A DNA stretch of 64,000 bases from Photobacterium salinisoli. GTDB taxonomy: Bacteria; Pseudomonadota; Gammaproteobacteria; Enterobacterales; Vibrionaceae. The translations under genes and the position numbers were made by a program. The notes beneath the pieces were generated by a model, which worked only from the letters and a program-made list of their open reading frames with translations, was not told the DNA's origin and ran no database searches. Shown here piece after piece: positions 30,326 through 39,487 of this stretch. The stretch covers positions 1 through 64,000 of the forward strand of contig NZ_QZMS01000011.1 in the NCBI RefSeq assembly GCF_003614885.1, written 5' to 3'. The first letter of the stretch is position 1. The number at the start of each line of letters is the position of its first letter.

Positions 30326-31201
30326 ATGGATGTCAATACACAGGAAGTAAGTAGCTTTGATACTGATGTTATTCATTTGTATTTGCAGGAAATCTCGCAT
30401 AAATCACTACTCAGTAAAGAAGAAGAAGTTCAATACAGTCGTAAAAGTCTTGCTGGTGACCCACACGCAAAATCTGTCATGATTGAGAGTAATTTGCGTT
30501 TGGTGGTCAGTATCGCTAAGAAATATCGGGGCAGCACGATGCAACTTAGCGACTTAATCGATGAAGGTAATATTGGTTTAATTACTGCTGTTGAAAAATT
30601 TGATCCTGAACGTGGGTTCCGTTTTTCGACGTACGCAACATGGTGGATTAAACAAACCATTGAACGTGCGATACACAACCAGGGAAGAACCATCCGGCTG
30701 CCTGTTCACGTATCAAAGGAAATCAACACTATACTTCGTACGCACAAACAGCTGATGAAAAACAGTAATCAGGAACCTACTCACGAGCAGGTTGCTGAAA
30801 AAATGCAGAAATCTGTAGATGAAATCTCAGAAGTCCTGTCCTACGACACACCGGTGGTTTCTATCGATCAGTCGTTGTCGGACGACAGCAACTCAAATTC
30901 CATTGCAGCTTTCATCGCTGATACCAATATGACCGCTCCGGATGCGTCGATGGATCAGTCAGACATTCATGCACTCGCTCTGACTATGCTGAAAAGCCTG
31001 AATGAACGAGACAGAGAAATACTGTGTCGCCGTTTTGGGTTACTTGGCTACGAAGCGCAGACTCTTCAGGAAGTGGCTGAGGAAGTGGGCCTGACCCGTG
31101 AACGTATACGTCAACTGCAGGTAAGCTCGCTGAATAAGTTGAAAAATGCCCTTCAGCGTGAGAACTACAGTCTGGAAATGTTGTTTTCTGAAACAGCGTA
31201 A
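30326..31201 (+). CDS. RpoS-like (RpoQ-type) sigma factor
   Basis: 291 residues, shorter than RpoS (about 330) and without region 1.1. Region 1.2 DVIHLYLQEI; region 2 with DLIDEGNIGLITAVEKFDPERGFRFSTYATWWIKQ split over 2.2-2.4; region 3; region 4 HTH LQEVAEEVGLTRERIRQLQ. A ribosome site AGAGGGG precedes the ATG. Known: several vibrios carry extra RpoS-like factors such as RpoQ, tied to quorum sensing and surface traits. Whether this is the main RpoS or a paralogue cannot be told here; the lack of nlpD nearby favours a paralogue. Confidence 0.8.
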   Translation: MDVNTQEVSSFDTDVIHLYLQEISHKSLLSKEEEVQYSRKSLAGDPHAKSVMIESNLRLVVSIAKKYRGSTMQLSDLIDEGNIGLITAVEKFDPERGFRFSTYATWWIKQTIERAIHNQGRTIRLPVHVSKEINTILRTHKQLMKNSNQEPTHEQVAEKMQKSVDEISEVLSYDTPVVSIDQSLSDDSNSNSIAAFIADTNMTAPDASMDQSDIHALALTMLKSLNERDREILCRRFGLLGYEAQTLQEVAEEVGLTRERIRQLQVSSLNKLKNALQRENYSLEMLFSETA

Positions 31202-31223
31202 TTGACTGTTTTTACACCGATAT

Positions 31224-31248
31224 AGCCTGGTAATCTGCCAGGCTTTTC
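31224..31248 (+). terminator. Terminator of the sigma factor gene
   Basis: AGCCTGG (31224-31230) and CCAGGCT (31238-31244) followed by T residues. Confidence 0.8.
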
Positions 31249-31386
31249 TCTTTTGACAGTATTTGACAAAGCTCTGACACCTTCCTGTAACCATAAAGCA
31301 AAAATCCTTACCGCCAAATTGCTTGGCAGACATTTGTATTTTACTCATAATTTGGGTTAACCCATTCAGTTAGCAGTGTAGAGATC

Positions 31387-31932
31387 ATGATATTCAGAAA
31401 ACTGTGTTTCCTCGCTTCTGTCGTTTTACTGACTTCTTGTGCCAGTTATAGTATTACGGAAAAAGAAGTACAAAATTACCTTGATAAACAGGCGCGTGTT
31501 GAGCAAAAGGTTGGGTTTGGCGGATTTGTTCAGGCTCATGTTCTGTTTAACGACATCAAAGTCGGCATTGGTCGTTCGGCATCGGATCGCATTAATCTCG
31601 AAGCAAAATCCAAAGCAGATATCAGTATCAAGGGTCAACCTCAGCAAAAAGTAGCTATCAATGTCAATTTCAGTGCGATCCCCTATTACGATAAAAGTGA
31701 GGGGGCTGTTTACCTGAATAATTTGAAAGTAGAATCTTTGGATATTACCCCAAATACGCTAGGTCCTTTTGCCAGTACCCAGGTACTTTCTCCTTTAATC
31801 GAGATCGTAGGACAGTATCTATTGAAGATACCCGTCTACAAACTACAAGAAGACGACTTTAAGCAATCGCTTCTGAAAACAGCCAGACCAGAACTCAAAA
31901 TCAAGAATCATTCCCTGGTGATTCAAATCTGA
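31387..31932 (+). CDS. DUF1439 (YceB-like) lipoprotein
   Basis: 181 residues. Lipoprotein signal with lipobox LTSC, then a domain starting YSITEKEVQNYLDK, as in E. coli YceB, of the TULIP-like lipid-binding fold. Acts at the outer membrane; exact role unknown. Confidence 0.8.
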   Translation: MIFRKLCFLASVVLLTSCASYSITEKEVQNYLDKQARVEQKVGFGGFVQAHVLFNDIKVGIGRSASDRINLEAKSKADISIKGQPQQKVAINVNFSAIPYYDKSEGAVYLNNLKVESLDITPNTLGPFASTQVLSPLIEIVGQYLLKIPVYKLQEDDFKQSLLKTARPELKIKNHSLVIQI

Positions 31933-31957
31933 CAAGACGGTGTTTATGTAATGAAAG

Positions 31958-31990
31958 CACTGAGACAGTAAACACTGCTCAGTGTTTTTA
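31958..31990 (+). terminator. Terminator of the DUF1439 lipoprotein gene
   Basis: CACTGAG (31958-31964) pairs with CTCAGTG (31978-31984), then a T-rich run. Confidence 0.75.
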
Positions 31991-32063
31991 TTTTGTTGCA
32001 ACATTAAAAGTTATAGTGCACTAAGTTATATACTACCATTTTCCGCTACTTGAGCGAAAAGTG

Positions 32064-33260
32064 TTAGATAACAAAGCTGTAGCCAATAAACATCATCGCC
32101 AGACACCACACTGGTAGCTGTTTTTTCAGTAAACCGAAGCCGATAACAATGACCAATATGTCCCAAGCGTTCGATATTGAAGATGTGATAACCGGGTCAA
32201 CCCAAGCTGCAGCCAACAAACCAACAACAGAAGCAGTAATTGTTTTCACTGAAAGGCGTAAACGGGGATGTTGCAATAATGATTGCCAGGCAGGCAAAAA
32301 AGCAAAAAGAAGCAAACTCCCCGGTAAAAAAATAGCCAGCGTTGCCAGCACACTTCCCCAAACAGCCGTTTCAGGTAGCGACGCTGCGCCCAGATAACTC
32401 GCCATGGTAAACATTGGGCCAGGAACAAGCTGGGCAGAAGCATAAGCGCTCAAAAATGTATTTGCATCAATCCATTGCTGGACCAGAGGTTCCAGTAAGG
32501 GAAGAACAACGTGTCCTCCTCCGAAGACAAAACTGCCTGCCTGGTAGAAATTATTAAACACTGCCCATTCTTTCGAGGTAACAGCCAGATATGGCAGCCC
32601 CAGCAAAAGCAGCAGGAAGACAGTAAGAATGACGAAATTGGGCTTTCCCGGAGAGGACGGAAGCACCGTTTTGTCAGTCGGTTCATTTTGCATGAAAGAC
32701 AGGATGCAGCCCACGCCTGCAGCCAGCAGTATCGGTAACAACTGACCGCTTAATCCATGAGTAAAAAAAACACTGATGGCTGTCATTGCAGCAATGCAAA
32801 CGGTCAGTTTATCTGTCAGGTTTTTCTTAACCATACTGAACAAAGCATCAGCCACAACCACAACCGCAAGCAATTTTGCCGCCTGAATAATCTGCCCCAC
32901 CCATTCTGACTGGTAGTCTTTGTTCTCCAGAATGGCGAGCACAGTTAACAAGGCTGCAGAAGGTAAAGTAAAGCCGAGAAATGCCGCCAGTGCGCCAAAA
33001 TAGCCAGCCTTCCGATACCCAATAAACATGCCTAACTGACTGCTTGCCGGACCGGGTAAGAACTGGCACAGCGCCGTAGCCTGAGAAAATTCAGTATCTG
33101 AGAGCCACTGTTTCTTCTGCACAAATGAACGCTGGAAATAACCTATATGGGCAACTGGCCCACCAAAGCTGCCTAACCCTAAAACAAGAAATGAACAGAA
33201 CACCTGCAATACGGGTTCAAGTGAAGAAACCAGCCTTCTTTTAAATGAATATTGGATCAT
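32064..33260 (-). CDS. chrA: ChrA-family chromate transporter
   Basis: 398 residues, two homologous halves of about five or six spans each. First half: LGLGSFGGPVAHIGYFQ and LCQFLPGPASSQLGMFIGY; second half: GGGHVVLPLLEPLVQQW and SAQLVPGPMFTMASYLG, the family motifs. Proton-coupled chromate efflux in known members; many vibrio homologues have no proven substrate. Divergent from a LysR regulator at 33364, which may control it. Confidence 0.85.
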   Translation of the reverse strand: MIQYSFKRRLVSSLEPVLQVFCSFLVLGLGSFGGPVAHIGYFQRSFVQKKQWLSDTEFSQATALCQFLPGPASSQLGMFIGYRKAGYFGALAAFLGFTLPSAALLTVLAILENKDYQSEWVGQIIQAAKLLAVVVVADALFSMVKKNLTDKLTVCIAAMTAISVFFTHGLSGQLLPILLAAGVGCILSFMQNEPTDKTVLPSSPGKPNFVILTVFLLLLLGLPYLAVTSKEWAVFNNFYQAGSFVFGGGHVVLPLLEPLVQQWIDANTFLSAYASAQLVPGPMFTMASYLGAASLPETAVWGSVLATLAIFLPGSLLLFAFLPAWQSLLQHPRLRLSVKTITASVVGLLAAAWVDPVITSSISNAWDILVIVIGFGLLKKQLPVWCLAMMFIGYSFVI

Positions 33261-33363
33261 AACTACCGAATCAAATTGTGATTGTTTACACTAGCAAACA
33301 GTGAAACTAAGTATGACAATTTTATCTCTTATTTATGTATGAAGTATTACAGGTAAACCCTTG

Positions 33364-34287
33364 ATGTTAGAAAATTTGCAACAAATGGTGATCCTAGCCA
33401 CTGTCAGTCACGAACAGAACTTCACACGTGCCGCTGAACGCCTTGGCATTTCTAAATCACAGGTCAGCAAGCAAATTCGATTCCTTGAAGAACGCCTGGG
33501 TTGTCAATTAGTTCAGCGCAGCACACGCACTGTTGCCCTCACTGATATTGGCCTGCAATATGCCGAATTCGGGCAGCAACTACTGGATACCGTAAAAGAA
33601 GCAGAAGCTTTGGTTGCCGGGTATAGAAATGAAATAAAAGGCGTACTCAGAATAGGGGTTGCCCAGTCATTTGGAAACACCAATATCACACCGGCGATGG
33701 TCGCGTTTCAGCGGGCTCACCCTGATCTTGAGCTGGAAATCAGTCTTTTTGACCATCGCCCTAACCTGCTGGAAGAAGGTTTTGATTGCTGGCTTGCTAT
33801 TCACGAACACCCGCCTGAAGGCATGGTTGCGAAAAAACTCGTCGATTGCGAATTCATCGTTGTCGCATCTCCGGACTATATCGCTCTACACGGCAAACCC
33901 AAAACACCTGCAGATTTACGCAAGCACAATTGCATTACCTATGAGAGCCGGGATCGAAAATATGTTCAGTGGGACTTTTCAAAAGAAGGTGTGAAAGAAT
34001 CAGTCCGGGTCACAGGCAGCTACCGAATCAATAATGCGCCGGCCGTTTTAGAGGCGACAAAAGCAGGCGCAGGTATCGCCTATCTGGCTACCTACCTGAT
34101 CCACGATGAATTGGAAACTCAGCAATTAACCCAAGTGCTGGCAGACTGGAAACCAGAATTAGCACTTCCCATGTACGCTGTCTATCCGCGCCATAAGTAC
34201 CTGGCCCCCAAAGTAAGGGCCTTTATCGACTTTATGGCGGAATGGATGACCAGCCACCCCTTCCCGCCTCGTCAGTCGTCCTTGTGA
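33364..34287 (+). CDS. LysR family transcriptional regulator
   Basis: 307 residues from ATG 33364. N-terminal winged HTH (residues 1-60: NFTRAAERLGISKSQVSKQIRFLEERLG split) and a C-terminal substrate-binding domain of the periplasmic-binding-protein type. Of the CrgA/AaeR-like subgroup by its QLVQRSTRTVALTDIG pattern. Divergent from chrA with a gap of 103 bases, so likely its regulator; effector unknown. Confidence 0.85.
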   Translation: MLENLQQMVILATVSHEQNFTRAAERLGISKSQVSKQIRFLEERLGCQLVQRSTRTVALTDIGLQYAEFGQQLLDTVKEAEALVAGYRNEIKGVLRIGVAQSFGNTNITPAMVAFQRAHPDLELEISLFDHRPNLLEEGFDCWLAIHEHPPEGMVAKKLVDCEFIVVASPDYIALHGKPKTPADLRKHNCITYESRDRKYVQWDFSKEGVKESVRVTGSYRINNAPAVLEATKAGAGIAYLATYLIHDELETQQLTQVLADWKPELALPMYAVYPRHKYLAPKVRAFIDFMAEWMTSHPFPPRQSSL

Positions 34288-34365
34288 AGCCACGTCTTAG
34301 AACTGCAGTTGAGGAACCTGACTTACTGTTCTACACCTATAGGTAGTTCTTACAGGTGAGCAGCC

Positions 34366-34917
34366 ATGTTAACTCTTTCAGCTTACATCCGGGAAAACTG
34401 TCTTCACATCATACTTTTATCAGGGGTACTGCTCATGGCTGGCTGTGCCACTCAGGAAGAAGCTGAACCGTCTCCGGCAGTCACAAGTACGCCGGCAACG
34501 GTTGAAGAGGCAATTGAGCCACCACCGCCACCCAAAGCAATCCTAACCGAAATTCCTGAAGTCAGTGACACCGTCTTTTTTGACAACGGCAGCTTTGAAA
34601 TTTCACCACGTGAGCAGCTGAAAATTGATCCCATTGCAGTCAGACTGAGACAGCACCCTGACAGTAACGTCATCATCATTGGGCACAGTTCTGAAAGCGA
34701 TAACGAAGAAGATAATATGGCGTTATCGTATGAAAGGGCGTTCAGCGTAGCGATTTATATTGCATCTGTATTTGGGATTGAAGAAGAACGTATTCAGGTC
34801 GTTGCCCAGGGTAACGGTGATCCTGCCACATCCGGATCGAACAGCCGGGTTGAAGTCATTTCGCCAGAAACTGTGGTCAGAACATTAAATGCCTCAGATG
34901 AGGACGGAAAATTCTGA
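34366..34917 (+). CDS. OmpA/Pal-like lipoprotein
   Basis: 183 residues. Signal with lipobox (LLMAGC), Pro/Glu/Thr-rich linker (EPPPPPK), then an OmpA-like domain (VFFDNGSFEISPREQLKIDP ... VIIIGHSSES ... YERAFSVAIYIASVFGI ... VVAQGNGDP ... SNSRVEV) that binds peptidoglycan. The domain lacks some standard residues. Likely anchors the outer membrane to the cell wall. Confidence 0.8.
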   Translation: MLTLSAYIRENCLHIILLSGVLLMAGCATQEEAEPSPAVTSTPATVEEAIEPPPPPKAILTEIPEVSDTVFFDNGSFEISPREQLKIDPIAVRLRQHPDSNVIIIGHSSESDNEEDNMALSYERAFSVAIYIASVFGIEEERIQVVAQGNGDPATSGSNSRVEVISPETVVRTLNASDEDGKF

Positions 34918-34949
34918 ACCACAGCTCTTTGCAGGACAATGTGTCCAAT

Positions 34950-36059
34950 TTATCCCTGTTTTTTCAACGCCGGGAATGCGTACATTTTCTTGATGATGTC
35001 TGCCACACCTTCCGGTTGAGAAGCCAGCTTGCTGTTAAACTTTGCTTCTTCACTTTCAGTGACTGAATCGTCTTTAATGCCAGCGGCAATGTAATTTGCA
35101 GGGAATAAATGGTAAATACCCGTTATCTGACGGTCGATTTCTTCAGCCAGTTGCTCTGGAGTGTCGAAAGGTTGATCAATCACATCGCCAAAACTTACGT
35201 GAACACGTCGTTTTTCTCCGACTATGCCCTGTACAATGCTTTCGATATCTTCAAACTCGCCTTTTTCATAGCTACCCGTTGTCTGCTTGGCATTCAGTTC
35301 GTTTGCCTTTGCCAAATCACAGGGATCATTCTCATAAGAAATGGCCACAGGCACAATATTGAGCTGAGTCATGAATTCGGCAAATGACTGTTTTCGTTTG
35401 CGGCCTTCCATGTAGAACATTTTCAGCAAAGCAGGATCAGTCCTGTCGTTCCCGTCTTTCGCACGTCCCTCTTTCTGAGCAATCCAGATCGAGTGACCTG
35501 TTTCAATAGAGTTGGCAATATAGTCAGACAGCAGACCCAGTGCTTTCATCATTTCACGTGGCGCTTTGACTGAACGTTTTACAATAAAACTTTTGTTTAA
35601 ACGCATCAGCTCTGTTGCGCAGGGCTTCTTCAGGAGATTGTCACCAATCGCGATACGGACTGTGTTCAGGTTATTGTGGTAAAGGCACCAGTTCACCATG
35701 GCCGGATCCATTGCGATATCCCTGTGATTGGAGATGAACAGATACGCTTTATTGGGGTCCAGTTTATCTAAACCAGAATGTGTGACACCGTCACAGGAAT
35801 GTTCGATGGTCGCTGCCATATATTTGGCAACTTGTAACTGAACGTCTTCTACTGTCTTAACACTTGACCATTTACGGACAAGAAAGCGTTTTATCAATGG
35901 ACGCAGCAGCCAGCCAAACACACCCGATAACTGCGGAAACCGGTAGTTAAGGATAGCGTTGATGAATTCGTCATCATTGATTAAGCGTTGAATCGCACCA
36001 CTGACTTCATCGTCATTGTAGGGGCGTATATCTTTATAAATATCGTTATTTGTTTGCAC
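34950..36059 (-). CDS. PlsC-like acyltransferase
   Basis: 369 residues. An acyltransferase core with SNHRDIAMDPA (His112; related to the NHx4D motif with one extra residue), then KRSVKAPREMMK and WIAQKEGRAKDG, which resemble motifs II and III of glycerophosphate acyltransferases. No clear span except possibly near 45-60, so probably membrane-associated. Likely transfers acyl chains to glycerophosphate or a lysolipid; substrate not known. Confidence 0.7.
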   Translation of the reverse strand: MQTNNDIYKDIRPYNDDEVSGAIQRLINDDEFINAILNYRFPQLSGVFGWLLRPLIKRFLVRKWSSVKTVEDVQLQVAKYMAATIEHSCDGVTHSGLDKLDPNKAYLFISNHRDIAMDPAMVNWCLYHNNLNTVRIAIGDNLLKKPCATELMRLNKSFIVKRSVKAPREMMKALGLLSDYIANSIETGHSIWIAQKEGRAKDGNDRTDPALLKMFYMEGRKRKQSFAEFMTQLNIVPVAISYENDPCDLAKANELNAKQTTGSYEKGEFEDIESIVQGIVGEKRRVHVSFGDVIDQPFDTPEQLAEEIDRQITGIYHLFPANYIAAGIKDDSVTESEEAKFNSKLASQPEGVADIIKKMYAFPALKKQG

Positions 36060-36253
36060 TATGTTGCTTCATCTAATTTTAAAATCGCGCCATTCTACGC
36101 AGATTTGATTGATTACCCAATGATCGACCCCAAACAGTTTGATGGTTGGAGGTCTGACCAGAAAACTTTCTTCCTACTGGCCCAGGCACTGCCCGTCTTG
36201 ACCCTGAAGGTAAAACCGAACACTATGTGCGGGCTTTGACTCAGAGGAACAAC

Positions 36254-36931
36254 ATGAACCAGGCAATTGAATATACAAAGGTTGAACAGTCCCTGCTGGC
36301 CGTGGGCCCTCGCAGAAAAAATGTTACCGCATACCTGATTACTGTCAATGCAGGTGTCGCCCTGCTACGGCTGGGCAAACAGGAGTTCACATTAACCGCA
36401 GGTAGCGGATTTTGGGTACCCTTTGAGTGCCTGCATGCTTTAACCGTATTTCCGGGCTGTCGTTATGACATCATTCATTTCTCTGCCCGCCTCCAGCAAC
36501 CACTGTGTCAGCAAGCAGGCTTTGTGACTGTAACACCACTTCTGAACGCTTTGCTGCAGGAGCTGAGCCAAACGCAAGAACAGTCTCAAACCAATCATAG
36601 CCCCATAGGACGGATACTCGCAGTCATAGTTGATCAAACGGCGAAGTTTTCACCTGCAACGCAACAACTTTGTCCTGCTCTGACTGGCAAACAGCAATCT
36701 GTGCTGAGAAACCTGCTTCAAAGACAATCACCCGGATCTGATGAAGACCTATCATCAATCGAAGCCATTCTGGGGATGAGCGTACGTGAACTTGAAGCGT
36801 GTCTTATCGTCCGTGAAGCTATCAGACTATCTCGTTCCGGAAGAAATGCAGAGCAGGTAGCCAGTGAACTTGAGTGCCAATTAGACCATTTGCAAGCACT
36901 TGGCCAAACTCTTGCTAACTACCAATTTTAA
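36254..36931 (+). CDS. AraC-like cupin protein with weak HTH
   Basis: 225 residues from the ATG at 36254 (AGAGGAACAAC upstream). N-terminal cupin-like region (VNAGVALLRLGKQEFTLTAG, FWVPFECLHALTVFPG), as in AraC regulators of the DUF6597/AraC_binding kind, and a C-terminal part where the first HTH (SSIEAILGMSVRELEACLIV) is recognisable but short, and the second degenerate. Probably a regulator; truncated relative to classic AraC proteins (about 260-300). Confidence 0.6.
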   Translation: MNQAIEYTKVEQSLLAVGPRRKNVTAYLITVNAGVALLRLGKQEFTLTAGSGFWVPFECLHALTVFPGCRYDIIHFSARLQQPLCQQAGFVTVTPLLNALLQELSQTQEQSQTNHSPIGRILAVIVDQTAKFSPATQQLCPALTGKQQSVLRNLLQRQSPGSDEDLSSIEAILGMSVRELEACLIVREAIRLSRSGRNAEQVASELECQLDHLQALGQTLANYQF

Positions 36932-36959
36932 AGCTTCGGCTTAATCTCACAAAAACACC

Positions 36960-36983
36960 CAGCTACCTTTTTACAGGTAGCTG
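36960..36983. terminator. Hairpin between convergent genes
   Basis: CAGCTACCT (36960-36968) and AGGTAGCTG (36975-36983) form a 9-bp stem; likely terminator of one or both convergent genes. Confidence 0.6.
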
Positions 36984-37016
36984 GTTACAGATAGCCGGGT
37001 GAGTATTAAACGATGG

Positions 37017-37565
37017 TTATTTAAGCGGAATATCTACCTGCAGCATGACACCATCCCGCTCATCTTCATGCCACATGTAATCGATTCGGTATTTGGTCGA
37101 TTGACCGTCTTCTGAGCCAAGTCCAAAACTCATCATGACACCGTGTTTCATGACCCACTCTTTGGCATCTTGCAGCGTCATAATATCCAGACTTTCGTAT
37201 TTTTTAGGAAGCCACAAGCCCAGACCATAGAAAGCAGACGATGAGTTATCTTTGAGCATTGGCCCACTGGATCCAGATTGCCAGTCATCCCAAAATGATG
37301 CGTCTTTATCATAGTGCTTTTCGGCTTCATCCCAGCGCATACTGTCTTCGGCTGGCGGCAAAGCCTGGGTGGAATACGCGCCCCCTTTGCCCAACGTCAG
37401 GGGCTGAAAACAGCTCAGTAAGTAAGCCCCTCTGTCGTCTTCGGACAAACTTTTAAGCTGTTTCTGACTATAAAAGTGGCAAGGTAAAGCGGATGCAGAA
37501 TACGAAAAAGACAACAGCCCGATCTGCAAAAGAGCAACATGCAATTTTCGAATAACCCGATTCAC
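37017..37565 (-). CDS. Secreted protein of unknown function
   Basis: 182 residues. Signal peptide (LHVALLQIGLLSFSYSASA, about 8-26), then a soluble periplasmic domain with two Cys (LPCHFYSQ and LLSCFQPL), many aromatic residues and an Asp/Glu-rich C-terminal strand (YRIDYMWHEDERDGVMLQ). Not recognised. Convergent with the gene at 36254. Confidence 0.6.
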   Translation of the reverse strand: MNRVIRKLHVALLQIGLLSFSYSASALPCHFYSQKQLKSLSEDDRGAYLLSCFQPLTLGKGGAYSTQALPPAEDSMRWDEAEKHYDKDASFWDDWQSGSSGPMLKDNSSSAFYGLGLWLPKKYESLDIMTLQDAKEWVMKHGVMMSFGLGSEDGQSTKYRIDYMWHEDERDGVMLQVDIPLK

Positions 37566-37629
37566 GAAACACCCTTAATAATAAATTTTACGTACTTTAT
37601 GCTTATAGGCGACAGAAACACCAATTGGT

Positions 37630-38166
37630 TTATTTTTGACCATCATTAGAGACATAAAAATGCTGTGACATAATTATTCTAACCACACTCGGGGTGGTTA
37701 AATGTGAAATCGGCCTGTTTTTGACAATATTATCACGAACATCAGTACTACGAATGGGAACCGTTTCAGGACAGCTGAGAACCTGCCAATTACTTAAAAT
37801 GTCTTTCGCACGATAAAACTTTGAAAAATTTAAAAAATTATCAGGTCCAACAACAAAAGTCAGCTCCGCACTCGGATGTTCATTTTGCAGGGAATGCATA
37901 ACATCATAGGTAGTCACTGGTTTGTCATTTTGTGAGATTGCTTCCTCTATTCGACAAAGAGATAAATTGGGAACATTTAAATCTTCAATAAAAGCAGCAA
38001 CCATAGTGCAACGAGAGTCATAATTAAGCATGACTTTTCCCCAGGCATGAGAATAACTGGGAACCAGTAAAACTTGATCAAAATGGGATAGCCGTTCCAG
38101 CACAGATTTATGCCCTAAACTGGGAGGATTAAATGCGCTGCCAAATACTGCGATCTTTTTTGTCAT
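37630..38166 (-). CDS. NadD-like nicotinate/nicotinamide nucleotide adenylyltransferase
   Basis: 178 residues from the ATG at 38166, which follows AGGAGT; the frame is open to 38229. Nucleotidyltransferase motif GSAFNPPSLGHKSVL (GxFxPxHxGH type) near the N-terminus, VVGPDNFLNFSKFYRAKDIL, and the C-terminal IRSTDVRDNI (ISSTxxR type). Makes NAD or its acid form from mononucleotide. Divergent from nadE, the next step of NAD synthesis, which supports the call. Confidence 0.8.
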   Translation of the reverse strand: MTKKIAVFGSAFNPPSLGHKSVLERLSHFDQVLLVPSYSHAWGKVMLNYDSRCTMVAAFIEDLNVPNLSLCRIEEAISQNDKPVTTYDVMHSLQNEHPSAELTFVVGPDNFLNFSKFYRAKDILSNWQVLSCPETVPIRSTDVRDNIVKNRPISHLTTPSVVRIIMSQHFYVSNDGQK

Positions 38167-38346
38167 ACTCCTGTTGCCTCTTTCCCCTCTGTACGAAATA
38201 AAAATACCAATTTCTTTCTCAATCAGCATTGATCCTACTTAAGAGTTATCGCATGATTTCGTCAAAGGTTTAATACATTTTACCGCTTTCACCAGTATTC
38301 GGTTTTGAATGCCCAGAAATTGGTCAAAGCGCAGAGGATTGATGTC

Positions 38347-39183
38347 ATGGAACAGCTTATCCGTGCAGAAATGCAGGTACTCCCAGTGATAGACGCTGAG
38401 TTTGAAGTTCAGCGCCGCGTAGCTTTTATTCAACACAAACTAAAACAAGCGCATTGCAAATCTTTAGTGCTGGGTATCAGTGGTGGGGTCGACTCCACTA
38501 CCTGTGGTCGGTTAGCTCAACTCGCGGTAGATGGCCTTAATGCTGAGTCAGCCTCAGAAGACTATCAGTTCATCGCTGTTCGTTTGCCCTATGGCCAGCA
38601 ACACGATGAAGATGAAGCCCAGCTGGCATTACAATTCATCCGCCCTACGCATTCAGTATCGGTTAATATCAAGCCCGGTGTGGATGGAACGCATGCAGCT
38701 ACACTGGATGCTCTGACCGGCACCAACCTTATTCCGCAAGATGATAGTAAAATCGATTTTGTTAAAGGGAATGTTAAAGCACGTACCCGTATGGTGGCAC
38801 AGTATGAGATTGCCGGTCTGGTCGGTGGACTTGTCCTGGGTACTGACCACTCAGCTGAGAATATTACCGGCTTTTATACCAAATGGGGCGACGGCGCTTG
38901 CGACTTGGCACCACTGTTCGGCCTGAGCAAACGCCAGGTACGACAAATTGCAGATTATCTTGGCGCACCGCAAGAACTTGTTCACAAAGTGCCAACTGCC
39001 GATCTTGAATGCCTGACACCTCAAAAGACGGATGAAGAGGCACTGCAACTGACTTACGACGAAATTGATGATTTTCTTGAAGGTAAAGCTGTCAGCGATT
39101 CAGTGAAAGAGAAACTGATCGGCATTTATAAAGCCACCCAGCATAAACGACAGCCAATCCCGACCATTTACGATCAGGATTAA
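38347..39183 (+). CDS. nadE: NH3-dependent NAD synthetase
   Basis: 278 residues from the ATG at 38347 with AGAGGA upstream; the frame is open 14 codons further. ATP-pyrophosphatase loop SGGVDS (45-50), [21 protein letters not shown] and [18 protein letters not shown] are typical of NadE. Converts nicotinate adenine dinucleotide to NAD with ammonia. E. coli NadE has 275 residues. Confidence 0.95.
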   Translation: MEQLIRAEMQVLPVIDAEFEVQRRVAFIQHKLKQAHCKSLVLGISGGVDSTTCGRLAQLAVDGLNAESASEDYQFIAVRLPYGQQHDEDEAQLALQFIRPTHSVSVNIKPGVDGTHAATLDALTGTNLIPQDDSKIDFVKGNVKARTRMVAQYEIAGLVGGLVLGTDHSAENITGFYTKWGDGACDLAPLFGLSKRQVRQIADYLGAPQELVHKVPTADLECLTPQKTDEEALQLTYDEIDDFLEGKAVSDSVKEKLIGIYKATQHKRQPIPTIYDQD

Positions 39184-39203
39184 GCGAACCGACGCTGAAA
39201 AGC

Positions 39204-39236
39204 AAAAGGGCTTTGCGTTAATGCAAAGCCCTTTTT
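39204..39236 (+). terminator. Strong bidirectional terminator after nadE
   Basis: AAAAGGGCTTTGC pairs with GCAAAGCCCTTTT around loop GTTAAT; serves nadE and the opposing yoaH-like gene. Confidence 0.9.
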
Positions 39237-39255
39237 GTAAGTCTGACTGTGATGA

Positions 39256-39414
39256 TTACTGACTCTTATCCGCACTTTTACTCTGGCGAATTTGTTCAGC
39301 AACAATTTGAATCGCCTCTCCACTACTGATGCCTTGCGCCATCAGCTCATGAATTCGCTCTGCCGCTTCTTGCTGTTCTTCGTGAGTTAAAGAAATTGAC
39401 GAATCACCAAACAT
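39256..39414 (-). CDS. yoaH: YoaH family (UPF0181) small protein
   Basis: 52 residues: [20 protein letters not shown], then [21 protein letters not shown] and a polar tail. Matches the E. coli YoaH pattern (SLTHEQQQ, IQELMAQGMSSGQAI). Function unknown. Convergent with nadE. Confidence 0.85.
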   Translation of the reverse strand: MFGDSSISLTHEEQQEAAERIHELMAQGISSGEAIQIVAEQIRQSKSADKSQ

Positions 39415-39487
39415 AACGAATCCTGTACACTTATTGAAAGGGAGGCCATTCTAACGACTCTTTGGCAGCCTGTCATTGATAATTCCC

